The translations under genes and the position numbers were made by a program. A DNA stretch of 64,000 bases from assembly GCA_964412195.1 (NCBI GenBank), contig CAYPNP010000002.1, positions 372,001 to 436,000 of the forward strand. The letters are read 5' to 3'. Each line of letters begins with the position of its first letter. Position 1 is the first letter of the stretch. This stretch comes from CAYPNP01 sp964412195 (GTDB lineage Bacteria > Acidobacteriota > JAAYUB01). This document shows positions 62,140-64,000 of this stretch, in pieces. Under the pieces are notes generated by a model. The model did not search any database. It worked only from the letters and a program-made list of their open reading frames with translations, and was not told the origin of the DNA.

Positions 62140-62565
62140 TCAAGTTGTTTGAATCAAGATCTCCCGGCGGTCGGCGCCGAGGTGGCGCAGGCGGACCTCG
62201 ACGGCGCCGGGGGGCGGGTCGGAAAGGCGCTCGGCCCACTCCACCAGGACGATGCCGGTGCCTGTGAACAGATCCTCCAGGCCGATGCTGTGGATGGCGG
62301 CAGCACCTTCCAACCGGTACAAATCCACGTGGTGGACCGGGCCGGCCGCGCCGGGATACTCGTTGACCAGGGTGAAGGAGGGGCTGCGCACCAGGCGCGC
62401 CGGCACGCCCAGCGCCCGGCAGACGCCCCGGATGAAGACCGTCTTGCCCGTGCCGAGGTCGCCGTAGAAAAGGACAGCGGCGGGCGGGCGTAGATCCCGC
62501 CCGAAGTCCTCCCCGAGCCGGAACGTCTCTTCTTCGGATTGGGTCTCGAACCGGCGCTCCGTCAT
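62140..62565 (-). CDS. tsaE: tRNA threonylcarbamoyladenosine biosynthesis ATPase TsaE
   Basis: This 141-residue P-loop protein supports the TsaBDE complex that installs t6A37 in tRNAs. The Walker A motif GDLGTGKT is at 35-42, and VRSPSFTLVNEYPG and the HHVDLYRL segment are family signatures. Its ATG overlaps the nnrD end by 4 nt, so the two are coexpressed. TsaC-like protein is at 27305-27976; tsaB and tsaD are not in the window. Confidence 0.93.
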   Translation of the reverse strand: MTERRFETQSEEETFRLGEDFGRDLRPPAAVLFYGDLGTGKTVFIRGVCRALGVPARLVRSPSFTLVNEYPGAAGPVHHVDLYRLEGAAAIHSIGLEDLFTGTGIVLVEWAERLSDPPPGAVEVRLRHLGADRREILIQTT

Positions 62566-64000
62566 GATTCCGAGATCTTCTGGACGGCGGCGTGGACCTG
62601 GTTGATCAGGTCCCGGGCGATCAGGGCCTCCTCGGTGAAGGCCTCCGCCGCCAAATCCCCCGCCAGCCCGTGGACGTGCACGGCGGCGGTGCAGGCCAGC
62701 ACCCAGGCCTCGGGGTTCTGGTGGTTAATGCGGGCGCAGTAAGCCCCCAAGAGTCCCGAGAGCACGTCGCCCGAGCCCGCCGTGGCCATGCCCGGGTTGC
62801 CGGTGGAGTTGATCCAGACCTGCCCGCCCGGTTCGGCGGTCACGGTCCGATGCCCCTTCAGGATCAGGTACACGCCGTGGGTGCGGGCAAAGTCACGCGC
62901 CAAGGATTCCCTGTTCTCTTGCACCTCGCCGGTGGGGCAAGCCATCAGCCGGGCCATCTCGCCCGGATGGGGCGTGAGCACCAGCGGCACCTGCACTTTC
63001 TTCAGCAGATCCATGTCTTCGGCCAGGCAGTTCAGGGCGTCGGCATCGATGACGGCCGGCACTTCCAGCTTCGGCAGCAGCGTCCGGATGAAGCGCTTGG
63101 TCGCCGGGTTGTGGCCCAGCCCCGGCCCCAGCACCAGAAGGTCGCGCTGCCCCAAGAGTTCCAGCACCGCCGGGACGGCGCCCTTGTCGAGGAAGCCGTC
63201 CGCCGTGCAGGGGAGCGGCTCGGCCATCAGCTCGGGGCAGTCGGACAGGGCGGCGACGGCGTAGGGCTCGGGCACGGCCAGGGTCACCAGCCCCGCCCCG
63301 CCCCGCAGCGCCGCCAGCCCGGCCAGCCGGACCGCCCCCGTCTTACCCCGGCAGCCGCCCACCACCAGGACGTGGCCGTAGTTGCCCTTGTGGGTGGTCT
63401 TCTTGCGGGGCAGGAAGAAGCCCTGGATGTCGTCGGCCGTGGCCCAGTTCAGGTAGTGGGCCGGCAGGTCGATGAGGGCATCCGGCGTGCCGATGGCCAC
63501 GGTGTACAGGTCGCCGGTGTACAGGCCCGCCTCCCCCAGCACCAGCCCCGGCTTGGCCGCGGTGAAGGTGACGGTCAGGTCGGCGAAGACGGCCGTCTCC
63601 ACGGGCTGGTACTCGTCGGCGAACAGGCCCGAGGGGATGTCCACCGACGCCACCTGGGCGGGAGACTGGTTGATCGCCTCGATCACGTGGGCCAGGAACC
63701 CCTCCGCCGGCTTGCTCAGGCCGGTGCCGAGGATGGCGTCGACGATCAGCTGGTAGCCGTCCAGCGAAACGCCCTTCTTCCGCCAAGCCTCCAGGCTGGG
63801 GACCTCCTTCAGGGGGACGGCGCCATAGTTCCGCAGGATCTCGTAATTGACCCGGGCCTCGTTCTGGATGTCCTTGGCCGGGCAGAGAATGTACACGTCG
63901 GGGACGATCCCGCGCATGAAGAGCTGCCGGGCGATCACGAAGCCGTCGCCCCCGTTGTTGCCCCGGCCGCAGACCACCGCCACGCGGAAGGCGTCCAGCT
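62562..64000 (-). CDS. nnrD: Bifunctional NAD(P)HX epimerase/dehydratase (partial, 5' end beyond window)
   Basis: This protein repairs hydrated NADH/NADPH. The visible part starts in the epimerase domain (VAVVCGRGNNGGDGF), and the ADP/ATP-dependent dehydratase domain follows, with LTPHPGEMARL and the AGSGDVLSGLLGA nucleotide-binding motif. The coding frame runs off the window edge upstream of a GTG at 63983; the residues before it (LDAFR) also fit the family, so the gene is truncated only by the window. It is cotranscribed with tsaE, a very common arrangement. Confidence 0.93.
   Translation of the reverse strand, partial: LDAFRVAVVCGRGNNGGDGFVIARQLFMRGIVPDVYILCPAKDIQNEARVNYEILRNYGAVPLKEVPSLEAWRKKGVSLDGYQLIVDAILGTGLSKPAEGFLAHVIEAINQSPAQVASVDIPSGLFADEYQPVETAVFADLTVTFTAAKPGLVLGEAGLYTGDLYTVAIGTPDALIDLPAHYLNWATADDIQGFFLPRKKTTHKGNYGHVLVVGGCRGKTGAVRLAGLAALRGGAGLVTLAVPEPYAVAALSDCPELMAEPLPCTADGFLDKGAVPAVLELLGQRDLLVLGPGLGHNPATKRFIRTLLPKLEVPAVIDADALNCLAEDMDLLKKVQVPLVLTPHPGEMARLMACPTGEVQENRESLARDFARTHGVYLILKGHRTVTAEPGGQVWINSTGNPGMATAGSGDVLSGLLGAYCARINHQNPEAWVLACTAAVHVHGLAGDLAAEAFTEEALIARDLINQVHAAVQKISES

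Overview
The window is GC-rich chromosomal DNA from a diderm bacterium. LolA, LspA, a TonB-dependent receptor and ExbB/ExbD imply an outer membrane. A four-subunit pyruvate:ferredoxin oxidoreductase and pyruvate phosphate dikinase point to anaerobic, ferredoxin-based central metabolism. Glycyl-tRNA synthetase is the alpha2-beta2 (GlyQ/GlyS) type, and there is a bactofilin. Together these fit Acidobacteriota or a related or deltaproteobacteria-like phylum, but no rRNA or other decisive marker is present, so the assignment is inference. I found no rRNA, tRNA, CRISPR array, prophage or intact transposase.

Layout, left half. 1-3.1 kb: porGDAB. 3.2-5.9 kb: a STAS/anti-sigma-kinase pair, the remnant of an FHA-sigma54 activator, and a hybrid histidine kinase. 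6.1-11.2 kb: a coiled-coil membrane protein, lspA-lolA, a DnaJ-like chaperone, an HtpX-type protease and a radical SAM protein. 11.2-15 kb: an AT-rich leader region, meaB-mce (methylmalonyl-CoA metabolism), MTA phosphorylase and a PfkB kinase. 15-18 kb: a lower-GC membrane glycosyltransferase and a GT2 enzyme. 18.5-26 kb: a repeat cluster, glyQS, inositol-phosphate synthase and ppdK. 26-28.5 kb: moaD-moaE-mogA and a TsaC/Sua5 protein. 28.5-31.7 kb: bactofilin, rhomboid, pyrD-pyrF.

Layout, right half. 31.8-34.4 kb: exbB-exbD-exbD-TPR. 34.4-37.8 kb: a STAS gene divergent from the conserved rpsP-khpA-rimM-trmD-rplS operon, followed by rnhB. 37.8-42.8 kb: an 1100-residue TPR protein, a small membrane protein and a ThiC/BzaF-family enzyme. 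42.8-47.8 kb: a lipoprotein, a GT4 glycosyltransferase, a BtuB-like receptor and a second rhomboid. 47.9-50.7 kb: a compact bacterial microcompartment (BMC) locus. 50.7-57.8 kb: a giant secreted subtilisin-like protease and two small secreted proteins. 57.9-64 kb: a WalJ/YycJ-type hydrolase, purB, a repeat-flanked cassette, tsaE and a truncated nnrD.

The most unusual element is the BMC locus. It has a hexameric shell protein, a pentameric vertex protein, a PduS/RnfC-like iron-sulfur flavoprotein and a tandem-domain shell protein carrying the CPG pore cysteine of PduT-type iron-sulfur shell proteins, but no signature enzyme in the window. It looks like an electron-transfer module for a compartment whose enzymes are encoded elsewhere. 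Other items of interest are a gene cassette bounded by 40-bp inverted repeats inside clusters of a GTGCCAGGCTCYGTCAC repeat family, heptamer tandem repeats inside the BMC locus, a decayed sigma54-activator pseudogene, and a mosaic 1753-residue protease.
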